Shown: piece by piece, positions 46,026 through 55,310 of the stretch | How positions within the stretch are numbered: the stretch's first letter is position 1 | Layout: each line of letters begins with the position of its first letter | Assembly (NCBI RefSeq): GCF_036231945.1 | Contig: NZ_CP109599.1 | Span: 1,612,001-1,676,000, forward strand | Reading direction: 5' to 3' | Source of the DNA: Streptomyces sp. NBC_01429 | Lineage (GTDB): Bacteria; Actinomycetota; Actinomycetes; Streptomycetales; Streptomycetaceae | Length of the DNA: 64,000 nucleotides | Position numbers and translations under genes: made by a program | Notes under the pieces: generated by a model | Database searches by the model: none | The model's input: the letters and a program-made list of their open reading frames with translations, nothing else | Told to the model about the DNA's origin: nothing

Positions 46026-47681
46026 ATGAGACGGGCCAAGGTTTTCCGCACCTGGCACGCACCTGGCGGCAGCGGTACGCGTACCGCTCGGGACCGGGGC
46101 GTGGCGGGTACGGAGTACGTGGCGATGATCCTGGTCGTCGCCATGATCATCGCCGCGATCGTGGGACTCTCCGTCCCGCAGGACGAGGCCACCGGACTCA
46201 AGGCCGCCGTCTGCCGCGTACTGCACCCGACGAGCGCCTCCGAGGCGTGCTCCACCGGCGACTTCGACGACCCCGACAACCCCGAGGGCGACCCGGACGA
46301 CCCCGACGGTCCGGTCGAACCGCCCGAGAACGACCCGTTCCAGCCGGCCAAGTGCCTGCTGGCCGAGGACCAGACCAAGGACACCTACACGGTCCAGATC
46401 ATCTTCATCAAGATCAGCGGATCCGAGCAGGTGAAGGTGAGTCAGTGGTCGGACGGCACCGTCACCCTGGAGCGTGTCGTCGACAGCAGTGTCGGTGTCA
46501 CCGCCAGCATCTCGGCGGGCATCCCGGGGCTGAAGGAGTGGGGCGGCAGCGCCTCCCTCAGCGGCAGCTACTCCAAGGGCAGCGGCAGCGGCGGCCAGTG
46601 GCTGTTCTCCGGCAACAAGAGCGACGACCCGCAGGCCGACCTGGAGGCCAACCTCAAGGACGCCAAGCAGTTCGCCGAGTACCTCAAGGCCTCCTCGAAG
46701 TGCAAGAGCGCGCCCCCGCGCGCCTGGGGCACGGAGCTGGGGATGATCTGTGACAACTCCGCCAACAAGAAGCGGCCCGACCTCGACCCCGAGAAGGCTC
46801 CGGACGTCGACATCACCAAGTCGACCACCGAGCTGTCCGGCGGGCTGAGCCTCGGCAAGTCCTTCACCAAGGGCAAGGGCGACGACAAGAAGGACCTCGG
46901 CTCCATCTCCACCGACCTCCTCTCCGCGTCGATGACCGAGGACGTCGTCGTCATGCGGACCAAGACGGGGCCGGACGCCGGGAAGATCACCTTCGTCTAC
47001 ACCTTCACCGTCGGCGGCCAGGGCGGCGAGGGAGTCCAGGGCAAGGGCAGCAAGATGCAGCAGGTCGCCGTCACCTACGACGCCGCCGCCTACGACGCGG
47101 AGGACAAGAACGGCGATCCCCACCACCCCGAGAAGCTGGTCATCACCACCAGCCAGGAAGCCGGGGAGGGCACGGGCATCAAGGTCGGCGCCGGAGTCAA
47201 CGCCGGTCCCCTCCCGGTGACCATCGACGTCGGTGGCGGCGCCGGCAACATCCAGTCGACGATCCACACCGAGTCGGCGGAGCTGCCGCTCGACAACGAC
47301 GGCGACAGCACCCTGGTCGAGGACTGGCTGCGCGGCCGCGGCGACTTCCCCGCCAGCGACGCCCTGCCGAGCCCCTCCGACGCCGCCGAACCCCTCGGCA
47401 ACGACGCGGGCCCCCTCGAAACACTCCTCCACGACAAGGCCAAACTCTCGCGCCTGGACTACACCGCCAACACGGACTGGTGGAACGCCTCGCTCGGCAT
47501 CGGCTTCGGCGTCTCGGCCGGGCAGGTCACGATGGGCTTCAAGCTCTTCGGCCTGGACGTCACCCACGAGGAGAAGAACCAGCGGATCACCGGCGACCCG
47601 ACCTACGCCACCGGGCCGAACAAGGGTGGCTCCCGTCCCTGGGTCGAGTGGAAGAACTGCACCCAGACCACCCCCGTATAG
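46026..47681 (+). CDS. large protein with Flp-prepilin-type N-terminus (copy 2)
   Basis: This 551-aa paralog of the preceding gene is nearly identical in long stretches, including the first 50 residues and the Lys/Gly-rich middle. The prepilin site is G25-VAGTE30-Y31. GAGGAG precedes the ATG. The duplication includes the promoter, so the genes probably arose by tandem duplication and then diverged mainly in the acidic linker (about 75-100) and around residues 220-245. No prepilin peptidase or pilus ATPase gene is in the window; such genes may lie elsewhere. Confidence 0.75.
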   Translation: MRRAKVFRTWHAPGGSGTRTARDRGVAGTEYVAMILVVAMIIAAIVGLSVPQDEATGLKAAVCRVLHPTSASEACSTGDFDDPDNPEGDPDDPDGPVEPPENDPFQPAKCLLAEDQTKDTYTVQIIFIKISGSEQVKVSQWSDGTVTLERVVDSSVGVTASISAGIPGLKEWGGSASLSGSYSKGSGSGGQWLFSGNKSDDPQADLEANLKDAKQFAEYLKASSKCKSAPPRAWGTELGMICDNSANKKRPDLDPEKAPDVDITKSTTELSGGLSLGKSFTKGKGDDKKDLGSISTDLLSASMTEDVVVMRTKTGPDAGKITFVYTFTVGGQGGEGVQGKGSKMQQVAVTYDAAAYDAEDKNGDPHHPEKLVITTSQEAGEGTGIKVGAGVNAGPLPVTIDVGGGAGNIQSTIHTESAELPLDNDGDSTLVEDWLRGRGDFPASDALPSPSDAAEPLGNDAGPLETLLHDKAKLSRLDYTANTDWWNASLGIGFGVSAGQVTMGFKLFGLDVTHEEKNQRITGDPTYATGPNKGGSRPWVEWKNCTQTTPV

Positions 47682-47713
47682 AGCGTCTCGCGGAAGCGAC
47701 GCACCCCCGATCG

Positions 47714-47767
47714 GGCTCCGGCCCGCGGCTGCTCCCCCTCGTGGGCACGGCGCCGCGGGCCGGAGCC
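47714..47767. terminator. hairpin terminator between convergent genes
   Basis: A 16-bp perfect stem (47714-47729 with 47752-47767) and a 22-nt loop lie between the second Flp-like gene and the RidA gene. Confidence 0.7.
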
Positions 47768-47824
47768 ACGTGCGGCCGGGGACAGCCGGGTACGGCCGTG
47801 CGCGCGGCCCGCGCGGGCACGCGT

Positions 47825-48223
47825 TCAGGGCAGTACGGCGATCCCGTCCAGCTCCACCAGGGCCTGTTCGTCCCAGAGGCGTACGACCCCGATCACGGCC
47901 ATGGCCGGGTACTCGCGGCCCGCCGACTCCCGCCAGATCCGGCCGAGTTCGGCCGCGTGGGCCCGGTAGTCAGCGACGTCGGTGGTGTAGACGGTGACCC
48001 GGGCGAGATCGCCCGGCGCGCCGCCCGCCGCCGCGAGCGCGGTGAGCAGATTGCCGAGCGCGGCGGCGAACTGGGCGGGGAGTGTGCCGCCGACGATGCC
48101 GCCCGCGCCGTCGAGTGCGGTCTGTCCCGCCAGCAGGACCAGCCGGCCGCCGGTGGCGGTGACGGCGTGCGAGAAGCCGGTGGCCGGTGAGAGAGCGGCG
48201 GGGTTGATCCGTTCCAGGCCCAT
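47825..48223 (-). CDS. RidA-family enamine/imine deaminase
   Basis: This is a 132-aa protein of the RidA (YjgF/UK114) fold: FSHAVTATGGRLVLLAGQTA near residues 18-37, and RVTVYTTDVADYRAHAAELG. The family hydrolyses reactive 2-imino or enamine acids. Its ATG overlaps the stop of the acyl-CoA dehydrogenase (TGATG), and AGGAGG sits in the coupled region. In a 2-aminobenzoyl-CoA pathway it could release ammonia from an amino-enoyl-CoA intermediate; this is inference from context. Confidence 0.8.
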   Translation of the reverse strand: MGLERINPAALSPATGFSHAVTATGGRLVLLAGQTALDGAGGIVGGTLPAQFAAALGNLLTALAAAGGAPGDLARVTVYTTDVADYRAHAAELGRIWRESAGREYPAMAVIGVVRLWDEQALVELDGIAVLP

Positions 48224-49374
48224 CACCGCTCCTCCTGAGGGGAGTTGTCCGCCGACCGGTACAACTCCTTGGCGATGATGGTGCGCTGGACCTCGCTGGC
48301 GCCCTCGTAGATGCGCGGCGCCCTGACCTCCCGGTAGAGGTGTTCCAGCGGATGGCCGCGCTGGAGGGCGCGGGCGCCGTGCAGCTGGACGGCGGTGTCG
48401 ACGGCGAACTGGGCGGTCTCGGTGGCGTACAGCTTGGCCATCGCCGAGCGCGCGGGCACATCGGGCGCGCCGGTGTCGTAGGCGCAGGCCGCCGCGTACA
48501 CCAGCAGCCGGGCCGCCTCGATCCGGGTCGCCACCTCCGCGACCTGGTGGGAGACCGCCTGGAGGCCGCTCAGCGGGCCGCCGAACGCGGTACGGGTCGC
48601 GGTGTGGCGGACCGCCGCGTCCAGCGCGGTCTGCGCCATGCCGACGGCGAAGGCGCCGACGCTGGGGCGGAAGAGGTTCAGGGTGTCCATGGCGACCCGG
48701 AAGCCGTGGTCCACCTCGCCGAGCACATCGGCGCGGGTGACCGGTACGGCGTCGAAGGCGAGGGCGCCGACGGGGTGCGGGGCGAGCATCTCGATCGCGG
48801 AGCCGGTCAGCCCCGGCCGTCCCGAGGGCACCAGGAAGGCGGTCACACCGCGGGCGCCGGCGCCGCCGCCCGTCCGGGCGAAGACGGTGTAGAAGTCGGC
48901 CTCGGGCGCGTTGGAGATCCAGCGCTTCTCGCCGGTCAGCAGCCAGCCTCCCGCGTCGCCGCGGCCGTCCGGGACGGCCCGCAGGGAGAGCGCGGCCGCG
49001 TCCGATCCCGCGCCCGGCTCGCTCAGCGCGAAGGCGGCCACGGCGCGGCCCGCGCCGACCTCGGGCAGCCAGCGGGCGCGCTGCGCCTCCGTACCGGCCA
49101 GCACGAGCGGGTACGTACCGAGCCCCTGGAGCGCGAGCGCGGTCTCGGCCTCCGTGCAGCCCTGGGCGAGGGACTCCCTGAGCAGACACAGATCCAACGC
49201 TCCGCAGGTGAACAGCCTTTCCAGCAGGCCGAGTTCACCGAGGACGGCGAGCAGCTCCCGGTTCACCCGGCCCGGTTCGCCCTGCTCGGCGAGCGGACGC
49301 AGCCGCCGCGCGGCCAGGGCGCGCAGTTCGGCGCACCACGCGGTCTGTTCCGGATCGAGCGAGAATACGGGCAT
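48223..49374 (-). CDS. acyl-CoA dehydrogenase
   Basis: This is a 383-aa FAD acyl-CoA dehydrogenase. The N-terminal helical domain is followed by FALSEPGAGSDAAAL and ISNAPEADFYTVFAR strands. The C-terminal domain ends with IYEGASEVQRTIIAKELY, the usual position of the FAD and catalytic-Glu loop. It starts the RidA operon, divergent from the CoA-ligase gene. It probably oxidises a ring-cleaved or alicyclic CoA intermediate of 2-aminobenzoyl-CoA breakdown. Confidence 0.85.
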   Translation of the reverse strand: MPVFSLDPEQTAWCAELRALAARRLRPLAEQGEPGRVNRELLAVLGELGLLERLFTCGALDLCLLRESLAQGCTEAETALALQGLGTYPLVLAGTEAQRARWLPEVGAGRAVAAFALSEPGAGSDAAALSLRAVPDGRGDAGGWLLTGEKRWISNAPEADFYTVFARTGGGAGARGVTAFLVPSGRPGLTGSAIEMLAPHPVGALAFDAVPVTRADVLGEVDHGFRVAMDTLNLFRPSVGAFAVGMAQTALDAAVRHTATRTAFGGPLSGLQAVSHQVAEVATRIEAARLLVYAAACAYDTGAPDVPARSAMAKLYATETAQFAVDTAVQLHGARALQRGHPLEHLYREVRAPRIYEGASEVQRTIIAKELYRSADNSPQEER

Positions 49375-49410
49375 CCGGCCCCCACTTCCCGTGCGTCTAT
49401 CGCGAACCGT

Positions 49411-49422
49411 TGACTGTCGTCA
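49411..49422. promoter_or_regulatory. PaaX-type operator candidate (ligase/dehydrogenase promoter)
   Basis: TGACTGTCGTCA is a 4-nt-spaced palindrome (TGAC/GTCA) in the divergent promoter. It matches a site upstream of the enoyl-CoA hydratase at 11 of 12 positions. It is a reasonable operator for the PaaX-family gene in the same cluster. Confidence 0.5.
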
Positions 49423-49495
49423 TCTTCACGATACGCTCGATGCGCGACCCCACCACAGGTACTGCCGTGACCGGCAAGACAGCAGGGGGCGATCC

Positions 49496-51205
49496 ATGGA
49501 GCTGACACCGTCCGCCCACACCGACACCTTCACGCGCGACCATCTGCCGCCGGCGGAGCAGTGGCCCCGGCTCCTCCCCCTCCCGCCCGCGATCCCGCCC
49601 GTATCCCCGCCTGAATCCGCGCCCGGGTCCCCGGCGACCGGGACCGCGTCCGGGGCCGCCGCCGACCGGCTCAACTGCGCCGTCGAGCTGCTGGACCGCA
49701 CCGTCGAACGGTTCGGCCCGGACCGCCCCGCCTTCCGTACGACGGCCCCGGGCGACATCTGGTCGTACGGGGAGCTGCGCGACCGGGTCGACCGGATCGC
49801 CCACGTGCTCACCACCGATCTGGGCGTGGTACCGGGCAACCGGGTGCTGCTGCGGGGTCCCACCACCCCGTGGCTCGCCGCCTGCTGGCTCGCGGTGCTC
49901 AAGGCGGGCGCGGTGGCCGTGACCGTGCTGGCGCAGCACCGCGCGGGCGAGCTGGCCGTCATGTGCGAGATCGCGCGGGTCGGCCACGCGCTGTGCGACG
50001 CCCGGTCGGTGGACGAGCTGGTCGCGGCCCGGGTGCCGGGGCTGCGGATCACCACGTACGGGGACGGCGCCGCGCCGGACGATCTGCTGCGGCTGATGGG
50101 CCCCGAGCCGGGCCGGTACGAGGCGGTGGCGACGGCGGCCGACGATGTGGCGCTGATCGCCTTCACCTCGGGGACGACCGGCCGGCCCAAGGGGTGCATG
50201 CACTTCCACCGGGACGTGCTGGCGGTGGCCGACACGTTCGCCCGCCACGTGCTGCGGACGGGGCCGGGCGATCTCTTCGCGGGCAGCTCGCCGCTGGGCT
50301 TCACCTTCGGTCTCGGCGGGCTGGTGATCTTCCCGTTGCGGGCGGGCGCCTGCGCGCTGCTGCTCGAACAGGCCGGTCCCCGGCAGTTGCTGGCGGCGGT
50401 CCAGGAGCACCGGGTGTCGGTGCTGTTCACCGCGCCGACCGCGTACCGGCTGATGCTCGACGAGCTGGCGGCGCGCCCCAGCGACCTCTCCTCGCTGCGG
50501 CGGTGCGTCTCCGCGGGCGAGAACCTGCCCGCCGCGACCTGGCGGGCGTGGCGGGAGCGGACCGGGCTGCGGATCATCAACGGCATCGGGGCGACCGAGC
50601 TGCTGCACATCTTCATCTCGGCGGCGGGCGACGCGATCAGGCCGGGGACGACGGGGGTGCCGGTGCCGGGATGGCAGGCCCGGGTCGTGGACGCCGCGGG
50701 TGCGCCCGTACCGGACGGGGAGCCGGGGCTGCTGGCCGTCCGGGGACCGGTGGGCTGCCGGTATCTGGCGGATCCACGCCAGCGGGAGTACGTACGGGAC
50801 GGCTGGAACCTGACCGGTGACACGTATGTGCGCGAGCCCGATGGCTACTTCCGCTTCGTGGCGCGCGCGGACGACATGATCATCTCGGCCGGGTACAACG
50901 TCCCTGGCCCGCAGGTGGAGGAGGCGCTGCTGGCGCATCCGGACGTGGTGGAGGCGGCGGTCGTCGGCCGCCCGGACGAGGTGCGCGGCCGGATCGTCGC
51001 CGCGTACGTGGTGCTGCGCGGCGGTGTGGAGCCGGGCGAGGAGACCGCGGCGGCGCTGCGGGAGTTCGTGCGGTCGCGGCTCGTGCCGTACAAGTGCCCG
51101 CGCTCGATCGTCTTCCTGGACGCGCTCCCCCGGACGCCGACCGGCAAGCTCCAGCGCTTCCGGCTGCGGGAGGCGGAACCGGAGCAGGGTGGTGGCACGC
51201 CCTAG
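49496..51205 (+). CDS. 2-aminobenzoate (anthranilate)-CoA ligase-type enzyme
   Basis: This is a 569-aa ANL-superfamily acyl-CoA synthetase. The A-box FTSGTTGRPKG and the C-terminal hinge FVARADDMIISAGYN, followed by a PTGKLQRFRL lysine loop, are intact. It is of the benzoate-CoA-ligase group. The neighbours, a monooxygenase-Old-Yellow-Enzyme fusion and a PaaX gene, point to 2-aminobenzoate as substrate, giving 2-aminobenzoyl-CoA with ATP and CoA. I chose the ATG at 49496; the frame continues upstream only as a shadow of the dehydrogenase gene. The first 60 residues are Pro-rich and may be a linker. Confidence 0.8.
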   Translation: MELTPSAHTDTFTRDHLPPAEQWPRLLPLPPAIPPVSPPESAPGSPATGTASGAAADRLNCAVELLDRTVERFGPDRPAFRTTAPGDIWSYGELRDRVDRIAHVLTTDLGVVPGNRVLLRGPTTPWLAACWLAVLKAGAVAVTVLAQHRAGELAVMCEIARVGHALCDARSVDELVAARVPGLRITTYGDGAAPDDLLRLMGPEPGRYEAVATAADDVALIAFTSGTTGRPKGCMHFHRDVLAVADTFARHVLRTGPGDLFAGSSPLGFTFGLGGLVIFPLRAGACALLLEQAGPRQLLAAVQEHRVSVLFTAPTAYRLMLDELAARPSDLSSLRRCVSAGENLPAATWRAWRERTGLRIINGIGATELLHIFISAAGDAIRPGTTGVPVPGWQARVVDAAGAPVPDGEPGLLAVRGPVGCRYLADPRQREYVRDGWNLTGDTYVREPDGYFRFVARADDMIISAGYNVPGPQVEEALLAHPDVVEAAVVGRPDEVRGRIVAAYVVLRGGVEPGEETAAALREFVRSRLVPYKCPRSIVFLDALPRTPTGKLQRFRLREAEPEQGGGTP

Positions 51206-51214
51206 AGTGATCAC

Positions 51215-52039
51215 GTGGCCGAGCAGCACTCCCCCCGATCCCTGATCGTCACCCTGTACGGCGCGTACGGGCGCGCCCCGGACGGCGCGCCGCTCGCGGT
51301 GGCCGAGCTGATCCGGCTGCTGGGCGCCCTCGGGGTGGACGCGCCTTCCGTGCGCTCGTCGGTCTCCCGGCTCAAGCGGCGCGGGCTGCTGGTCGCTGAG
51401 CGTACGGAGCGCGGCGCGGCCGGATACGCGCTGTCGGCGCAGGCGCGGCAGCTGCTCGACGACGGGGACCGGCGGATCTACACGCCCGCCCCGCCCCGGC
51501 TCGCTGACGGCTGGGTGCTGGCCGTCTTCACCGTCCCCGAGGCGGAGCGCCACAAGCGCCATCTGCTGCGCTCCCGGCTGGCCCGTCTCGGTTTCGGTAC
51601 GGCGGCGCCCGGGGTGTGGATCGCGCCGGCGCGGCTGCGCGAGGAGACGGGCCATATGCTGCGCAGGCTCGAACTCGACCCGTACGTGGAGCTGTTCGGC
51701 GGCGAGTATCTGGGCTTCGGGGCGACGGCGGACGCGGTGGCCCGCTGGTGGGACCTGGCCGCGATCGCCGGGCGGTACGAGGAGTTCCTCGCCGTGCACG
51801 AGCCGGTGCTGCGCGGCTGGGAGGGCGGCCGGGACGGCTCGCCGCGGGACGCGTACCGCGACTATCTGCTCGCGCTGGACTCCTGGCGGCTGCTGCCGTA
51901 CGCGGATCCCGGTCTGCCCGCCGAACTGCTGCCGTCCGACTGGCCGGGCGAGCGGTCCGCCGGGGTCTTCGCCCGGCTGCACGCCCGACTGCGCGATCCG
52001 GCACGGGAGTTCGTCCTCGGGATCCTCACCGAAGAGTGA
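51215..52039 (+). CDS. PaaX-family transcriptional regulator
   Basis: This is a 274-aa repressor of the PaaX type. The N-terminal winged helix (SPRSLIVTLYGAYGR, VDAPSVRSSVSRLKRRGLL) is followed by the conserved WVLAVFTVPEAER and FGTAAPGVWIAPARL. PaaX proteins bind aryl-CoA thioesters. It starts with GTG 9 bp after the ligase stop, so it is in the same transcript, and its 3' end overlaps the monooxygenase-reductase gene on the other strand by 14 bp. Confidence 0.88.
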   Translation: MAEQHSPRSLIVTLYGAYGRAPDGAPLAVAELIRLLGALGVDAPSVRSSVSRLKRRGLLVAERTERGAAGYALSAQARQLLDDGDRRIYTPAPPRLADGWVLAVFTVPEAERHKRHLLRSRLARLGFGTAAPGVWIAPARLREETGHMLRRLELDPYVELFGGEYLGFGATADAVARWWDLAAIAGRYEEFLAVHEPVLRGWEGGRDGSPRDAYRDYLLALDSWRLLPYADPGLPAELLPSDWPGERSAGVFARLHARLRDPAREFVLGILTEE

Positions 52040-54359
52040 GGCGCGGCTTCGGGGCGTCGGTGCGGCCCGCCGGTGGCGGGCGGCTGCCCGCGCGGTACGG
52101 CAGCGGCCAGGGCGCCGCGGGACCTTCGTACCCCTGGGCCGCGGCGGCGTGCAACGTCCAGTTCGGGTCGTGCAGATGAGGTCTGCCGAGGGCGCACAGA
52201 TCGGTACGGCCCGCCAGGAGGAGGGAGTTGACGTCGTCCCAGGAGGAGATGGCGCCGACGGCGATGACCGGTACGGACAGGGTGTTACGGATCAGGTCGG
52301 CGAACGGCGTCTGGTACGAGCGGCCGAACTCGGGCCGTTCGTCCGCGACGACCTGTCCGGTCGAGACGTCGATCGCGTCGGCGCCGTGCGCGGTGAAGGC
52401 GCGGGCGATCTCGACGGCCTCCTCCGGGGTGGTCCCGCCGGGCGCCCAGTCGGTGGCGGAGATACGGACCGTCATGGGCCGCTCCGCCGGCCAGTCGGCC
52501 CGTACGGCGTCGAAGACTTCGAGCGGGAAGCGCAGCCGTCGCTCCAGTGAGCCGCCGTAGGCGTCGGTGCGCCGGTTGGTGAGCGGCGAGAGGAAGCCGG
52601 AGAGCAAGTAGCCGTGTGCGCAGTGCAGTTCGAGCAGATCGAAGCCGCTGCGCTGGGCCCGTCGCGCCGAGGAGGCGAACTGCTCCCGTACGGTGTCGAG
52701 TTGGCGCCGGTCCAGCTGATGCGGGATCTGACCGGCCCCGGGCCGGTACGGCAGCGGGGAGGCCGCGTACAGGGGCCAGTTGGCGGCCGGCAGCGGCTCG
52801 TCCATGCCGTCCCACATGAGCCGCGTGGAGCCCTTGGCGCCCGAGTGTCCGAGCTGGACGCCGATGGCCGTGCCCGGTGCGCGGCGATGGACGAAGTCGG
52901 TGACGCGGCGCCAGCCCTCGCTCTGCTCGCGGGTGTAGAGACCGGTGCAGCCGGGGGTGATCCGGCCCACGGGGCTCACACACACCATCTCGGTCATGAC
53001 CAGACCCGCGCCGCCCAGGGCGCGGGCGCCGAGATGGACGAGGTGGAAGTCGCCGGGGACGCCGTCCACCGCGCTGTACATGTCCATGGGCGAGACGACG
53101 ACCCGGTTGCGCAGGGTCAGCCCGCGCAGCCGCAACGGGGTGAACATCGGCGGTGTGCCGGGCGGGCAGCCGAAGTCCTCCTCGACGGCCCGGGTGAAGC
53201 CGGGATCGCGCAGCCGCAGATTGCCGTGGGTGACGCGGCGGCTGCGGGTGAGCAGCCCGAAGGCGAACCGGTGCGGCGGCTGGCCGGTGTAGCGGGCCAG
53301 CTCCTCGAACCAGCGCAGGCTGGCGGCGGCCGCGCGCTGGGTGGACTCGACGACGGGGCGGCGCTCGCTCTCGTACGCGGCCAGCGCGGCCGGCAGATCC
53401 GTCGGCCGCTCCTGGATACAGGCGGCGAGTGCGAGGGCGTCCTCGACGGCGAGCTTGGTGCCGGAGCCGATGGAGAAGTGGGCGGTGTGGGCGGCGTCGC
53501 CGATGAGCACCGTACTGCCGTGGCTCCAGCGGTCGTTGACGACCGTGCGGAACGCGGTCCAGGACGAGGCGGGCGAGCGCGACGAGGCGCGGGAGCGCAG
53601 CGGCCGGCCGCCGAGGGCGCCGGCGAAGATCTCGGCGCAGCGGTCCACCGACGCCCGGGTGTCCGGGGCGTCGAAGCCGGCCGCCCGCCACACCTCCTCG
53701 CGCATCTCCACGATGACGGTGCTCGCGTCCGGGGAGTACGGGTAGCCGTGGAGCTGCATCACGCCGTGCTCGGTCTCGGCGGTCTCGAAGCGGAACGCGT
53801 CGAGGGCGAAGTCGGCGGCGAGCCAGATGTAGCGGCAGCGGTGGGTGGTGACGGACGGGCCGAAGGCGTCGGCGTGGGCGGCGCGGGTGAGGCTGTGCAC
53901 ACCGTCGGCGGCGATCACCAGGTCGTGGGCCGCGGCCAGTTCGGCGGCGGGCGGTGCCTCCGTACGGAGGCGGAGCCGTACGCCGAGGGACGCGCAGCGC
54001 TCGGCCAGGATCTCCAGCAGTCGGCGCCGGGCGAGCGCGGCGAAGCCGTGGCCGCCGGAGGTGAGGGTACGGCCTCGGTGGACGATGTCGATGTCGTCCC
54101 AGCGCACGCAGGCCGCGCGCAGCGCCCGGTGGACGGCGGGGTCGGTGTCCTCGATGGAGCCGAGGGTCTCGTCGGAGAGGACGACACCGAAACCGAAGGT
54201 GTCGTCGGGGGCGCCGCGCTCCCAGACGGTGATCTCCCGGGCGGGGTCGAGCCGTTTGAGCAGGGCCGCCGCGTACAGGCCGCCGGGGCCGCCGCCGATG
54301 ACGGCGACGCGCGGCGCGCCGCCGGTGCTGGTGCCGGGGCCCGTACCCGCGGTGGTCAT
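52026..54359 (-). CDS. 2-aminobenzoyl-CoA monooxygenase/reductase-type flavin fusion
   Basis: This is a 777-aa two-domain flavoenzyme. The N-terminal half (1-390) is a FAD monooxygenase with VAVIGGGPGGLYAAAL near 18-33 and a GDAAHT box. The C-terminal half (about 395-760) is an Old-Yellow-Enzyme TIM barrel with FTPLRLRGLTLRNRVVVSPM and VQLGHSGAKGS. This fusion is the hallmark of 2-aminobenzoyl-CoA monooxygenase/reductase, which adds oxygen and partly reduces the ring without a ring-cleaving dioxygenase. I chose the ATG at 54359, overlapping the hydratase stop (ATGA), over one 12 nt upstream. Confidence 0.85.
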   Translation of the reverse strand: MTTAGTGPGTSTGGAPRVAVIGGGPGGLYAAALLKRLDPAREITVWERGAPDDTFGFGVVLSDETLGSIEDTDPAVHRALRAACVRWDDIDIVHRGRTLTSGGHGFAALARRRLLEILAERCASLGVRLRLRTEAPPAAELAAAHDLVIAADGVHSLTRAAHADAFGPSVTTHRCRYIWLAADFALDAFRFETAETEHGVMQLHGYPYSPDASTVIVEMREEVWRAAGFDAPDTRASVDRCAEIFAGALGGRPLRSRASSRSPASSWTAFRTVVNDRWSHGSTVLIGDAAHTAHFSIGSGTKLAVEDALALAACIQERPTDLPAALAAYESERRPVVESTQRAAAASLRWFEELARYTGQPPHRFAFGLLTRSRRVTHGNLRLRDPGFTRAVEEDFGCPPGTPPMFTPLRLRGLTLRNRVVVSPMDMYSAVDGVPGDFHLVHLGARALGGAGLVMTEMVCVSPVGRITPGCTGLYTREQSEGWRRVTDFVHRRAPGTAIGVQLGHSGAKGSTRLMWDGMDEPLPAANWPLYAASPLPYRPGAGQIPHQLDRRQLDTVREQFASSARRAQRSGFDLLELHCAHGYLLSGFLSPLTNRRTDAYGGSLERRLRFPLEVFDAVRADWPAERPMTVRISATDWAPGGTTPEEAVEIARAFTAHGADAIDVSTGQVVADERPEFGRSYQTPFADLIRNTLSVPVIAVGAISSWDDVNSLLLAGRTDLCALGRPHLHDPNWTLHAAAAQGYEGPAAPWPLPYRAGSRPPPAGRTDAPKPRLTLR

Positions 54360-55186
54360 CGGCCCTGCCACCGAGGGGCCCGCTTCGCGGTGAAGGCCGC
54401 GTGGAACTCCGCGTAGTCCTCGCCGTTCATCAGCAACGCCTGGGTGGCGGCGTCGAGTTCGACCGCCGCCGCGAGCGGCATGTCCAGCTCGGCGGTGAGC
54501 AGGGCCTTGGTCCGCGCGTACGCCAGGGCGGGACCCGAGGCGAGCCGCCCGGCCAGTTCGGCGGCCCGTTCGGCGGCCCGGCCCTCCTCGGTCAGCTCGC
54601 TGATCAGACCGATCCGCTCGGCCTCCGGGGCACGTACCGGCTCGCCGAGCATCAGCAGCCGGGTCGCGTGCCCGAGCCCGACGACCCGGGGCAGCAGATA
54701 GGCGGCGCCCATGTCACCGCCGGAGAGGCCGACCCGGGTGAAGAGGAAGGCGAAGCGGGCGGACGGGTCGGCGATCCGGAAGTCGGCGGCGAGCGCGAGG
54801 ACGGCGCCGGCGCCCGCCGCGACTCCGTGCACGGCGGCGATCACCGGGAAGGGGCACTCGCGGACCGCCCGTACGACCTGGCCGGTCATCCGGTTGAAGT
54901 CGAGGAGCTGGGCGGTGTCCATGGCGAGGGTCGCGCCGATGATCTCGTCCACGTCGCCGCCCGAGCAGAAGCCGCGCCCCTCCCCGGCCAGTACCAGGGC
55001 GCGTACCGACCGCTCCCTGGACAGCTCGGCCAGCAGATCGCGCAGATCGGCGTAGGCGCCGAAGGTGAGCGCGTTGAGCTTCTCGGGGCGGGCGAGCGTC
55101 ACGGTCGCGACGCCGTCGTCCTGCCGTACCAGCCGCAGATGCCGCCACTCGCGGGTGCGGGGCGCGGAACCTCCGAACGGGCTCAT
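54356..55186 (-). CDS. enoyl-CoA hydratase/isomerase-family protein
   Basis: This is a 276-aa crotonase-fold protein with VRALVLAGEGRGFCSGGDVD and the oxyanion GVAAGAGAVLALAADFRIAD. Upstream is AGGAGG before the ATG at 55186. It overlaps the monooxygenase-reductase gene by 4 nt and is the first gene of that pair. In the anthranilate route it probably hydrates or opens the alicyclic CoA ring. Crotonases also do other CoA reactions, so the exact step is not proved. Confidence 0.85.
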   Translation of the reverse strand: MSPFGGSAPRTREWRHLRLVRQDDGVATVTLARPEKLNALTFGAYADLRDLLAELSRERSVRALVLAGEGRGFCSGGDVDEIIGATLAMDTAQLLDFNRMTGQVVRAVRECPFPVIAAVHGVAAGAGAVLALAADFRIADPSARFAFLFTRVGLSGGDMGAAYLLPRVVGLGHATRLLMLGEPVRAPEAERIGLISELTEEGRAAERAAELAGRLASGPALAYARTKALLTAELDMPLAAAVELDAATQALLMNGEDYAEFHAAFTAKRAPRWQGR

Positions 55187-55310
55187 GGAAGGCGGCCTCC
55201 TTCAGCGCGTGCGTGCCGCGGATGCTGTTGCCGTGTGCCGTAGATCGGTGTGCGGGGTGCCGGTGGCCTGTGCGCGGTGCCGTTTGCCTTCCGAAGGTAT
55301 CACCCATGTG

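Noticed and set aside
43960..47567. Long minus-strand frames antisense to the Flp-like genes
   Set aside because: The two copies arise because the plus-strand genes are paralogous; they lack ribosome-binding sites and show no domain.
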